45,683 bases of DNA, from positions 1 to 45,683 of the forward strand of contig NZ_SNUB01000029.1 of assembly GCF_004378355.1 (NCBI RefSeq). The letters run 5' to 3'. Under the pieces are notes generated by a model. It did not search any database. It was not told the DNA's origin and worked only from the letters and a program-made list of their open reading frames with translations. A program made the position numbers and the translations under genes. This document shows, piece by piece, positions 1 through 6,794 of this stretch. Position 1 is the first letter of the stretch. Each line of letters opens with the position of its first letter. This stretch comes from Psychromonas algicola (GTDB taxonomy: Bacteria > Pseudomonadota > Gammaproteobacteria > Enterobacterales > Psychromonadaceae).

Positions 1-87
1 AAATGGTCAAAACCGATCCATAGTTGGAGAGCTGCCATGAATCGGTTTATAATAGAGTTTGAAGACCGCTTGAAAAAACATCTGTAA
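1..87 (+). pseudogene. C-terminal tail of IS256-family (mutator) transposase, cut by window edge
   Basis: The frame is open from base 1 and stops at 85-87, giving 28 residues. The tail reads KWSKPIHSWRAAMNRF followed by an FEDR motif. This matches the conserved C-terminus of IS256/mutator transposases (KW..PI..W..A.N.F...FEDR). The catalytic DDE domain would lie to the left of the window, so I cannot tell whether the whole element is intact. A terminal-repeat-like sequence follows directly, as expected for the right end of such an element. The family call rests on motif recall only. Confidence 0.75.
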
Positions 88-91
88 AAAT

Positions 92-121
92 GGTAATTAC
101 ACAGAATTATTTACAGGGTCT
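92..121 (+). mobile_element. Right terminal inverted repeat of the IS256-family element
   Basis: Just after the transposase stop is a stretch reading TTACACAGAATT, then ATTTACAGGGTC. Read from the outside in, it begins GACCCTGTAAAT and continues AATTCTGTGTAA. Ends of this type are typical of gammaproteobacterial IS256-family elements. The left end is outside the window, so the exact boundary and the 8-9 bp target duplication cannot be confirmed. Confidence 0.6.
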
Positions 122-159
122 TGAAAATAAATGGTGTTACTTGAGTTTTAATAACCAAT

Positions 160-417
160 TCATTGCATTAGCGCTTTAGCGATAATATCTTTAGCCACAT
201 TGAATGTTGGTGTTTCATCCAGTTCAAAAATCCTTTTCATATGTTTAGCAACATCTTGTAACTCAGTATCAGTGGCTTCTATTAACTCTTTTTCAGAAAA
301 GCTTTTGCCAAAAATCGCAATAAGCATTTCGTAACTATCTTGGTGACGGCATTCTATTTCTTCATCAAAATCTGCAATGGCTGTGTTATTCCATTTGCTA
401 TACTTTCTAAAAAGTAA
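160..417 (-). pseudogene. Start-less fragment of an unknown gene beside the IS end
   Basis: On the minus strand a frame is open from 417 down to a stop at 160-162. It encodes about 85 residues, with charged segments such as DFDEEIECRHQDSYEM and a C-terminus AKDIIAKALMQ. There is no ATG or GTG at the beginning of the open frame. The first ATG is internal at 325-327 and would give a 55-residue protein. I read it as a 5'-truncated gene left at the edge of the insertion, though a real 55-residue protein is possible. I do not recognise the family; an acidic helical phage protein would fit. Confidence 0.4.
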
Positions 418-643
418 TTATTATTTGTCATTACTACACGCATCAAATTTGTAATTAAAGGTTAAAAATATCTGCTTCAATTAGGAGTTAAAATAAGAGC
501 TAAGTGATAGGTTAAGTTTTATACTCTGTTGGTTTTGTCGATATTAAGCTATATTTCGTTCATAATATTAAAATCATACCCCATTTGATTGGTTAAATCG
601 GTTTAGATTTAACGCAAATAGATTTAAAAACGGAGAAATAAAA

Positions 644-1054
644 ATGCATATATTTAAACTAGCTGGTGGTTTATTAGCTATTGCACTTTTGAATGGTTGT
701 TCAGATGCGTCAATTGCATCAAATAACTTATCAAAAGCTGCAGACCAATTTGAAATTGATAGACGTGTTGTGTTTTACAACGGTATTAATGGTGAATACA
801 TGCTTGAGCTAGTTGGTAAATGTTCTATTAGTGATTTAAATAGACAGCTTGAAGTCACTTGTAAAACAGGTCCAAAGGAATATAAAAAACATTTCCTTGG
901 GTTATCTGACAACGTAACTTATTTTGCTGAGCAAATTGATGGTGTTGGTGTGAGTACTTACCACAACCGAATCATTTGGAAGCCACAAACAATTATTCCT
1001 AATATCGACGTTGAAGGTTCAGCAAAAGATTTAACAGAAACATTAACAAAATAG
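644..1054 (+). CDS. Phage-type beta-sandwich lipoprotein
   Basis: This is a 136-residue exported lipoprotein. The signal peptide ends in the lipobox LNGC, with acylated Cys at residue 19. A purine-rich GGAGAAA stretch precedes the ATG. The body contains NLSKAADQFEIDRRVVFYNG, then a TCKTG segment and HFLGLSDNVTYFAEQ. I recognise this pattern from lipoproteins annotated as 'beta-sandwich lipoprotein' in prophages and phages of enterobacteria and vibrios, where the role is unknown. No other phage gene surrounds it, so it looks like a left-over cargo gene next to an IS end. It could still be expressed; its reading frame is intact and a terminator follows. Confidence 0.7.
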   Translation: MHIFKLAGGLLAIALLNGCSDASIASNNLSKAADQFEIDRRVVFYNGINGEYMLELVGKCSISDLNRQLEVTCKTGPKEYKKHFLGLSDNVTYFAEQIDGVGVSTYHNRIIWKPQTIIPNIDVEGSAKDLTETLTK

Positions 1055-1101
1055 ATACTGTTGAAGGTAAGCTTCTTTGATAAGAAATAAGCCTTTGAGA
1101 T

Positions 1102-1137
1102 AAATACCCAAGCAGTTAAATGCTTGGGTATTTTTTA
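1102..1137 (+). terminator. Rho-independent terminator after the lipoprotein gene
   Basis: A perfect stem pairs AAATACCCAAGCA (1102-1114) with TGCTTGGGTATTT (1121-1133), around a 6-base loop and followed by T residues. It ends the plus-strand lipoprotein transcript. It lies only 14 bases from the converging diguanylate cyclase gene and may serve both directions. Confidence 0.85.
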
Positions 1138-1150
1138 TAGATTGGAATAC

Positions 1151-2356
1151 TTATTTAGAAACGTTATTACGGCCTTTGTTTTTCGCTCGATATAACGCTT
1201 GATCGGCACCTTTTAGCACCTCACTAAACTCTTGTTTGTTTTTTCTACTCGCAACACCAATAGAGATGGTAACTCTTACTTGTTTGGTGCCCATTCTTAC
1301 TGAATCTTTACGATCTTGTTTGTTACTTCGTACCGGGTTTCTGATCGTAACCGCATAATCAGCGATGGTTTGACGAACGGTTTCCAGCGCTTCTATTACT
1401 TGGTCATGATTTTTACGAGGGAATACCACTGTGAACTCTTCTCCACCGTAACGGAAAGCTTTACCACCACCTTTTACTTCACCTATACGTGCTGCGACTA
1501 ATTTAAGTACTTGGTCACCTATATCATGTCCAAAAGTATCATTAAATTTTTTGAAGTGATCAATATCTAACATGGCTACTGTGTATTTTCGACCTAAAGA
1601 TAATGCTAATTGGTTGAGTGCTCTACGTGAAGGTAAGCCTGTTAAATCATCACGGTAAGCTAAGAAATAAGAGTCAACAATCACTACTAATAAATAATAT
1701 AAAGCAAAAATAAAGTAATTAATTTCCCATGGAAAACTGATGTAGTAATAATGCTCAGCGATAAACAATAAACAAGTGTTCAGTAATGCAGCAGAAAAAC
1801 TTGAAGCTTGTGTAATACTTCTACAGAACAAAATGAGCAAAACAACAGAGCAGGGGATGACGGTTAATAAATAATGTAACCAAGGCGCTAAAAATTGAAA
1901 ACTTCCTAATTCACCTTGTTTAGTAAGATTTAATACCCAAGCATCAAAGTGTAACCAGCCGTAAGCTAAACCTGCGATAACCGCTAAAACAACTAGCCTA
2001 TGTAATCCATGTATAGATAATAAACCACGATCTTTAAGAAAAGAGAGCCCAACCAATAGAAATAAGTTATTTAAGACAACCCACGTTTCATTTTGAACAA
2101 GCCATTGTGACCAAGGTAAGGCAAATTTTTCACTGAGAGAAAGAACAAGAAGCACGCCTGCTAAAAGAGTGATACGGCTATGATTGAAATAAGCGGCAAA
2201 GATAGCGGTGACGACTAGTGTGATAGGTAATAGCATATCAATCACAGAAAGCCATGGCGTCCATACTTGAGGGAAGTAATTTAATAAAGTAAAACAGAGG
2301 CTTGCCATTAACAAACTAAATGTTGTGGTCTTGACCCCTTTAAAAAATTGCAACAA
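1151..2356 (-). CDS. Membrane diguanylate cyclase (GGDEF)
   Basis: The 401-residue inner-membrane protein is predicted to make cyclic di-GMP from two GTP. About seven hydrophobic segments fill residues 12-232; the helical region matches no named sensor domain I recognise. The GGDEF domain runs from about 236 (DDLTGLPSRR) to the end. The active-site GGEEF is at 304-308 and metal-binding Asp at 264 (LDIDHFKKFND), so it should be active. The RxxD inhibitory site expected nine residues before GGEEF is KGGG (295-298), so product inhibition at that site is probably lost. A basic insertion at about 343-357 precedes the conserved VTISIGVA strand. It is a single-gene unit converging on the phage-like lipoprotein. 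Confidence 0.92.
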   Translation of the reverse strand: MLQFFKGVKTTTFSLLMASLCFTLLNYFPQVWTPWLSVIDMLLPITLVVTAIFAAYFNHSRITLLAGVLLVLSLSEKFALPWSQWLVQNETWVVLNNLFLLVGLSFLKDRGLLSIHGLHRLVVLAVIAGLAYGWLHFDAWVLNLTKQGELGSFQFLAPWLHYLLTVIPCSVVLLILFCRSITQASSFSAALLNTCLLFIAEHYYYISFPWEINYFIFALYYLLVVIVDSYFLAYRDDLTGLPSRRALNQLALSLGRKYTVAMLDIDHFKKFNDTFGHDIGDQVLKLVAARIGEVKGGGKAFRYGGEEFTVVFPRKNHDQVIEALETVRQTIADYAVTIRNPVRSNKQDRKDSVRMGTKQVRVTISIGVASRKNKQEFSEVLKGADQALYRAKNKGRNNVSK

Positions 2357-2520
2357 ATTCTATCCCACCTAATCAATATTTAACTAACTTTTGAATGAGC
2401 CATTTATTTGCTTCAATTCGTTAACTTGTTGCCTAATATACCTTATTTTAAAAATAAATAAGGAGTATTTTTAAGTACTCTGATTTATATCATAAGTACA
2501 ACAAGGCTTTTATAGAGAGG

Positions 2521-2952
2521 TTACTTTATTAAACCTCTTGCTAATAATTCCTGCTCAAAGGCGAATGCATTTTTAACATCATCTAAGAATACATCGTAAT
2601 GACTCTTCTGATTAAAGTTAAATAAAATATAATATTCCGAAGGACCTAGTTGCACATTCGTGTTAAATCCAAAACAATTGTGTTGGCTTTCATAAGTAAT
2701 CCATAATTTTTGTCCTTCCTCTTCAAAAGGTGGTGGTGTCCATTGCTCAGGCTTTTGTGTATAGAGAGTATACTTGACACCTAATTCATCCAAGAGGCTA
2801 AGGTAGTCTTGTTTATTGGTACGTTTAAGTACACAGAGTAACTCATAGCCATCATTATAATGTCCACCTCTGGGATCTTTAATATAGAAAACTTTGCATT
2901 TTTTCATTGTATTGATGAACTCGGGGTTATCGTAATCAGTTTTTTCTGACAT
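2521..2952 (-). CDS. Hypothetical protein, 143 aa
   Basis: I do not recognise this protein. It is soluble, without signal peptide or membrane segment, acidic and rich in Tyr, Phe and Trp (WTPPPFEEEGQKLWITYES at about 71-89). A good ribosome site (AAAGGAA) precedes the ATG. It is the last gene of a minus-strand run, 36 bases after the membrane protein, and may be co-transcribed with it. The mixed strand and helix pattern suggests one compact alpha/beta domain. Confidence 0.7.
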   Translation of the reverse strand: MSEKTDYDNPEFINTMKKCKVFYIKDPRGGHYNDGYELLCVLKRTNKQDYLSLLDELGVKYTLYTQKPEQWTPPPFEEEGQKLWITYESQHNCFGFNTNVQLGPSEYYILFNFNQKSHYDVFLDDVKNAFAFEQELLARGLIK

Positions 2953-2988
2953 GTTTATTCCTTTAATATTACTGGTGAAATTATGTGC

Positions 2989-3366
2989 TTATTGATTTGT
3001 TTCTTGATTAGCTAAATACAAATAAGGCGCATAGAGAAGGCTAATAATAAAACAATAAAAAAGAGGCAATAAAGAAACGGCAATGCTTGGTAATATTATT
3101 TGAAGGTCATTTCCTACATAGCTAAAAGTTAAAATGATGCCGTATAGAAAAGTTAAGCCTCCACTAAACCAACAAACTTTTAAGCTTACCGCTAACGTTT
3201 GATTTACTGCTATATTTTTATGCATAAATAAAACGCCAATAGTAGGTAGCAATACACTTATTAGTGATACTGGGTCGATAAAAATCAAGAAGTCATCTAA
3301 CACTAATAAATTGAAAATAATATAAAGACAAATGAATGGATAAACAAATAAAGTTAATTTTTTCAA
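2989..3366 (-). CDS. Small four-helix membrane protein, unknown
   Basis: The 125-residue protein has four hydrophobic segments (about residues 6-24, 30-49, 62-82 and 92-117) and short loops, so it is an inner-membrane protein of unknown role. The start codon is TTG, supported by AAGGATCACC just upstream; no better ATG exists before the first helix. It is 15 bases downstream of the acetyltransferase gene, so the two are probably co-transcribed. I cannot assign a family. Confidence 0.65.
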   Translation of the reverse strand: MKKLTLFVYPFICLYIIFNLLVLDDFLIFIDPVSLISVLLPTIGVLFMHKNIAVNQTLAVSLKVCWFSGGLTFLYGIILTFSYVGNDLQIILPSIAVSLLPLFYCFIISLLYAPYLYLANQETNQ

Positions 3367-3381
3367 AGGTGATCCTTATTT

Positions 3382-3855
3382 TTAATTACAATTTTTTTCT
3401 AGCGTTAAAGTCATAAACAGGCTATTCGGATCTTCTTTGTAATCGGAAAAAGGACCACAAAAGCTGAACCCGTGTTTTTGATATAAAGCATGAGCAGGTT
3501 CGAAATAAGCCATCGAACCTGTTTCTAAACTTAATGTTTGATAACCACTTAAAGTGGCATTTTCAATGAGATATTTAAGTAGCCTAGAAGCAACGCCTTG
3601 CTTTTTATAGTTGCTAGCGGTTCGCATTGATTTTATTTCTGCGTGGGCTTTATTTAACGCTTTATAAGCGGCACATCCAGCTAACTGATTACCTTCCCAA
3701 ATTGTCCAAAATTTAACGCTAGGATCTTTTAGGGCAGTTAAATCAAGTGCATGTTTACTTTCTGGTGGCGAGGTGGCTTGCATATCACTTAAATGCTCTT
3801 CTAATAGAGCGATGATTTCTGGGCCTGATAAATCATCTAATTTAATGGTAAACAT
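3382..3855 (-). CDS. YsnE-type GNAT N-acetyltransferase
   Basis: This is a GCN5-related N-acetyltransferase transferring acetyl from acetyl-CoA to an unknown small substrate. I chose the ATG at 3855 (MFTIKLDDLSG) because AAGGAAAG precedes it; an upstream extension would overlap the preceding gene. Length is then 157 residues. Marks shared with Bacillus YsnE are the N-terminal SPPES motif, HAEIKSMRT leading into the acetyl-CoA loop (QGVASRLL), SLETGSMAYFEPA, and the C-terminal DYKEDPNSLFMT. YsnE has been linked to indole-acetate formation in Bacillus, but the enzymatic reaction here is not shown by sequence. It lies in the middle of a compact run of small genes. Confidence 0.88.
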   Translation of the reverse strand: MFTIKLDDLSGPEIIALLEEHLSDMQATSPPESKHALDLTALKDPSVKFWTIWEGNQLAGCAAYKALNKAHAEIKSMRTASNYKKQGVASRLLKYLIENATLSGYQTLSLETGSMAYFEPAHALYQKHGFSFCGPFSDYKEDPNSLFMTLTLEKNCN

Positions 3856-3868
3856 GACACTTTCCTTA

Positions 3869-4105
3869 TTAAAGCCCATTAAAGGCATTCGCTTGCAGGT
3901 GATGAATAATAACTGAGTGTAAGTCATTCATTAAATTGATAACAGGGCTATTTTTTTGATCTAATAATACCCAGCCATCAGTACCCATCATCTCAATGGA
4001 AGTGATTTCAACAGTAAAATTTTTTTCCTTTGTTGGTTCGAATAAGCCTACAATTTTGAATATACCTTGCGCGCAATTAAGGCGGCTAATAGTAAATGGT
4101 TTCAT
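3869..4105 (-). CDS. Hypothetical protein, 78 aa
   Basis: A small soluble protein with no recognised domain. The start is supported by GTGAGAAATA before ATG. It sits 12 bases after the preceding exported protein and 13 bases before the acetyltransferase, so it is probably translated from the same mRNA. The first 60 residues look beta-rich (FTISRLNCAQGIFKIVGLF, then a VEITSIEMMG segment). That would fit a small ligand-binding or OB-like fold, but this is a guess. Confidence 0.55.
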   Translation of the reverse strand: MKPFTISRLNCAQGIFKIVGLFEPTKEKNFTVEITSIEMMGTDGWVLLDQKNSPVINLMNDLHSVIIHHLQANAFNGL

Positions 4106-4117
4106 TATTTCTCACTA

Positions 4118-4489
4118 TTAAATTGAGCTTTCCCATTCCAAAAGCATTTCTTTCTTACGTGAAGCTATCTTTGGCCATAAGGTGAGTAGACTGTCATGAG
4201 TGTAATAAAGGGCGACGAGTTCTTGAGAAGACAAGGCTTTATAAGATTTACTAATGGCATTGCTTGATGAAACAAAGTAAACCACAATTTCGTCGGGTTC
4301 TCCTTCATATTGTTCCATAATGGCTTTCATTTTTTGATTGATTTCTACAAGGGGAAATATTGATAAGTCATCGCATACAACATACATTTCATCTGTATCT
4401 TCATAACCTTCTGCAACTTGTTGGCAGTTGTCATTGGCAAAAGCAGAAAAAGAAAAGCTTAATAAAATAAATAAGAAAATAGTCTTCAT
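4118..4489 (-). CDS. Exported hypothetical protein, 123 aa
   Basis: A clear signal peptide (MKTIFLFILLSFSFSAFA, cleavage expected after residue 18) sends this protein to the periplasm. The mature part is acidic and has two Cys, at residues 22 and 39 (NDNCQQ and VVCDDL), that could form a disulfide. AAGGAAAC precedes the ATG. There is no recognised domain. It begins 54 bases after sfsA and is followed closely by the 78-residue gene. Confidence 0.65.
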   Translation of the reverse strand: MKTIFLFILLSFSFSAFANDNCQQVAEGYEDTDEMYVVCDDLSIFPLVEINQKMKAIMEQYEGEPDEIVVYFVSSSNAISKSYKALSSQELVALYYTHDSLLTLWPKIASRKKEMLLEWESSI

Positions 4490-4542
4490 ACTGGTTTCCT
4501 TGTGATTTATTTGTGCATTTTTAGCAATATGTTTTTTTATTA

Positions 4543-5238
4543 TTATTTTGTAGTAATAAGATAGTCGCTCAAATTAGGGAAATAATAAAGTACTTCTACA
4601 CCAGCTATTTTAGCTTGATCAAATAATGCTGCATATTTTTTATCAATGAAATCAGCTGGCTGAACAGATTTTATGCCAGAGTGTAACACGGCAAATAAAA
4701 GCACGCTGCGATGGCCTTGTTGTTTCATTTCAATTAATTCGCGTAAATGTTTTTGTCCGCGAGTGGTCACTGCATCAGGGAAATAGCCGTTGTTTGCCTG
4801 TTCTCGCTCATCTAATAAAGTGCAACTTTTTACTTCAATATAGCAATCAACTTTATGTTCATCTGTTAATAAAAAATCGATTCGACTGTTTTCTTCTCCG
4901 TATTTCACTTCCGCTTTACAGTGTTCATAACCTAATAATTCAGGGATTTGTTGTTGTGCAATAGCTTCTGCCACCAGTGAGTTTGCCTTGGCTGTATTCA
5001 CACAAATCCAGTGTCCTTGCTGTGTGATTGTGAATTCCCAAGTATATTGATATTTGCGTTTTTTATTGTCAGAAGTACTGTAAAGGACTGTATCACCAGC
5101 TTCTGCACAGCCAGTCATTGCGCCTGTATTTGCACAATAGATAGTGGTCTCTGTGCCATCTTCTAATACAACATCGGCTAAAAATCGTTTATAACGCTTA
5201 ATCAATACTGCTTTTTTTAAGGGAGTTTGGAATATCAT
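4543..5238 (-). CDS. sfsA: SfsA family protein
   Basis: The 231-residue protein matches SfsA in length and motifs. It starts [20 protein letters not shown] (OB-like domain), followed by the conserved [10 protein letters not shown] (49-58), then a nuclease-like core with RIDFLL and IEVKSCTL, the D...ExK pattern typical of restriction-enzyme folds. SfsA was named for stimulating maltose fermentation in E. coli and binds DNA non-specifically; its biochemical role remains unsettled. It is the first gene of the minus-strand run. A Fur box lies 68 bases upstream, nearer to the divergent small gene. Confidence 0.95.
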   Translation of the reverse strand: MIFQTPLKKAVLIKRYKRFLADVVLEDGTETTIYCANTGAMTGCAEAGDTVLYSTSDNKKRKYQYTWEFTITQQGHWICVNTAKANSLVAEAIAQQQIPELLGYEHCKAEVKYGEENSRIDFLLTDEHKVDCYIEVKSCTLLDEREQANNGYFPDAVTTRGQKHLRELIEMKQQGHRSVLLFAVLHSGIKSVQPADFIDKKYAALFDQAKIAGVEVLYYFPNLSDYLITTK

Positions 5239-5305
5239 CTTTCACTTCTTATTGGTGATTAACTATTTGGCAACACTTTAGTAACAATTTGCTCTTTACT
5301 ATTTA

Positions 5306-5324
5306 AATGATAACCATTATCATT
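5306..5324. promoter_or_regulatory. Fur box in the sfsA / Cys-rich gene divergent region
   Basis: AATGATAA, CCA, TTATCATT forms a perfect 8-3-8 inverted repeat. Aligned by hand to the 19-base Fur consensus GATAATGATAATCATTATC it matches 15 positions, and 14 of 15 in the 7-1-7 core. It ends 27 bases before the ATG at 5352, where it would cover the promoter of the plus-strand gene. It could also affect sfsA. Confidence 0.8.
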
Positions 5325-5351
5325 AATTGGGTTGGATAAATGGAGAACAAA

Positions 5352-5549
5352 ATGACTATTCAAATTGAAATAGACCAAGATAAATTAACGCATTTATTTG
5401 AGCAAGGTGTTTTATGTGCCGCTGATTTTCGCTGTTTGAATAGCGAGTCAAAAAAGCAAGTGACTCAACTTTGTTTAACAAATTGCTCTAAGCATTTACA
5501 AACGATACCTTGTGCTGTTCCTATTGCGATTTATAAACAAGCACATTAA
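5352..5549 (+). CDS. Small Cys-rich protein, predicted Fur-regulated
   Basis: This is a 65-residue cytoplasmic protein of unknown function with five Cys (22, 28, 41, 45, 54). I chose the ATG at 5352 over one 12 bases upstream because GGAG is correctly spaced before it. The segment LCAADFRCLN followed by LCLTNC resembles a metal or Fe-S binding arrangement, or a thiol-rich helical hairpin, but no named family comes to mind. The strong Fur box directly upstream suggests induction under iron limitation. The next gene (LysR) converges from the other strand. Confidence 0.65.
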   Translation: MTIQIEIDQDKLTHLFEQGVLCAADFRCLNSESKKQVTQLCLTNCSKHLQTIPCAVPIAIYKQAH

Positions 5550-5560
5550 TTTATCTCGTA

Positions 5561-6460
5561 TTAAAGTGAGATTTTTCCTGAAAAATTTTCAATTAGAAAA
5601 TCTACAAATGAACGTGTTTTTTGCGCGAGATATTTACGGTGCGGATACACTGCATACATAGAGAATGATTGCATTCGATATTCAGGCAATACAAGTTGTA
5701 ATGAGCCGTTGTTCAGCGCATCTTCAACAATATATTTAGGCACTAACGCAATTCCTACTCCCGCTAAGGCAAACTCTTTTACAGAACGAGGGCTGTTTAC
5801 AGAAACATTTGAGTTGATACTCATCACCCCTTGCAAACCTCTTTCATCCATAAATGGCCATTGTTTACCTATTTTAAAATTACTATCCACGATACAGTTA
5901 TGTTGCTTTATATCATCGGGATATTTCGGCATACCATGTTGAGCGAGATAATCTGGTGATGCGCATAGAACAAGTGGAAAAGTATTAATTTTTTTAGAAA
6001 CTAACGTTGAATCATCAACTGTGCCAATGCGAATAACAAGGTCAATACCTTCTTCTAACATATCTACTTTACGATCGGAAAGTTGCAATTCAACTTGCAA
6101 ATTTGGATAGTGAGCTAAAAACTCTGGTAACGCTTTTGCAAGGCAAGTGTCACCAAAGGTTAAAGAAGCGCTAACACGTAACAAACCACTAGGATCGGCT
6201 TCCGCGCCTGAGACTTTATCAGTTAGTTGTGTAATACTTTCAACTAATGGCATCGCATCTTGGTAATAAATGTTACCCGCTTCGGTTAATGCCAAGCGTC
6301 TTGTCGAACGGTTAAACAATCGGACGCCTAATTGCTTTTCTACTTGAGCAACATACTTGCTGACTAGGGCTTTAGAGAGTCCTAAACGCTCACCCGCAGC
6401 AGTGAAAGAGCCAGTCTGTACAACGGCTATCACCGCTTTTAAGCCATCAAAGGTATCCAT
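5561..6460 (-). CDS. LysR-family transcriptional regulator
   Basis: The 299-residue protein has an N-terminal winged helix-turn-helix (about residues 1-60: SFTAAGERLGLSKALVSKYV, RLFNRSTRRLALTEAG) and a C-terminal effector-binding domain of the periplasmic-binding fold. It resembles the large CrgA/AaeR-like subgroup near quinone and aromatic-response regulators. The target is not evident: the divergent neighbour 334 bases away is an FAD dehydrogenase. A possible autoregulatory palindrome lies at 6473-6495. Its gene converges with the small Fur-controlled gene, 11 bases apart. Confidence 0.93.
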   Translation of the reverse strand: MDTFDGLKAVIAVVQTGSFTAAGERLGLSKALVSKYVAQVEKQLGVRLFNRSTRRLALTEAGNIYYQDAMPLVESITQLTDKVSGAEADPSGLLRVSASLTFGDTCLAKALPEFLAHYPNLQVELQLSDRKVDMLEEGIDLVIRIGTVDDSTLVSKKINTFPLVLCASPDYLAQHGMPKYPDDIKQHNCIVDSNFKIGKQWPFMDERGLQGVMSINSNVSVNSPRSVKEFALAGVGIALVPKYIVEDALNNGSLQLVLPEYRMQSFSMYAVYPHRKYLAQKTRSFVDFLIENFSGKISL

Positions 6461-6794
6461 TTCATTTAATCCATTGTCAATACATTGTTGATAATGTCTC
6501 TATATTACCTCTATTTATCGACTATGCAATACGCATAATTATTAAGTTTTTAGGTGTTCAGTATCCTGTTGTTTTAAAATAACTTTTTATTTTCGCTATT
6601 ATTAGCGTTTTAGCGTGGAATTGTCTGTTTAAATTTCGAACTATTTGTGTGTTGTGTATTTAATCAAACTTTAAAAAGTAATGCTGCTTAGGAATGAATA
6701 ATCTACTGAGTAACTGCATGCTATTTATACTGCATTTCAAATACAAATCACGTAAACTACGCGCTTATTTTTTAAGCCACATACTAGGTGAATC
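6461..6794. other. Intergenic region between the LysR gene and the FAD dehydrogenase gene
   Basis: This 334-base AT-rich gap contains no convincing ORF. An imperfect inverted repeat, ATTGTCAA - 7 bases - TTGATAAT (6473-6495), lies 13 bases upstream of the LysR start and could be a LysR-type operator (one mismatch). The right half must hold the promoter of the FAD dehydrogenase gene, whose ribosome site (TAGGTGA) is visible. I see nothing else. Confidence 0.4.

Noticed and set aside
1316-1501. Antisense ORFs within longer genes (here and at many other places)
   Set aside because: They lie opposite well-coded genes with clear domains and have no family features or ribosome sites.
2521-4489. 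Possible integron gene-cassette array (small same-strand genes including a GNAT)
   Set aside because: Spacers of 12-36 bases are too short for attC sites, and no imperfect palindromes with RYYYAAC or GTTRRRY ends were seen. An ordinary operon is simpler.
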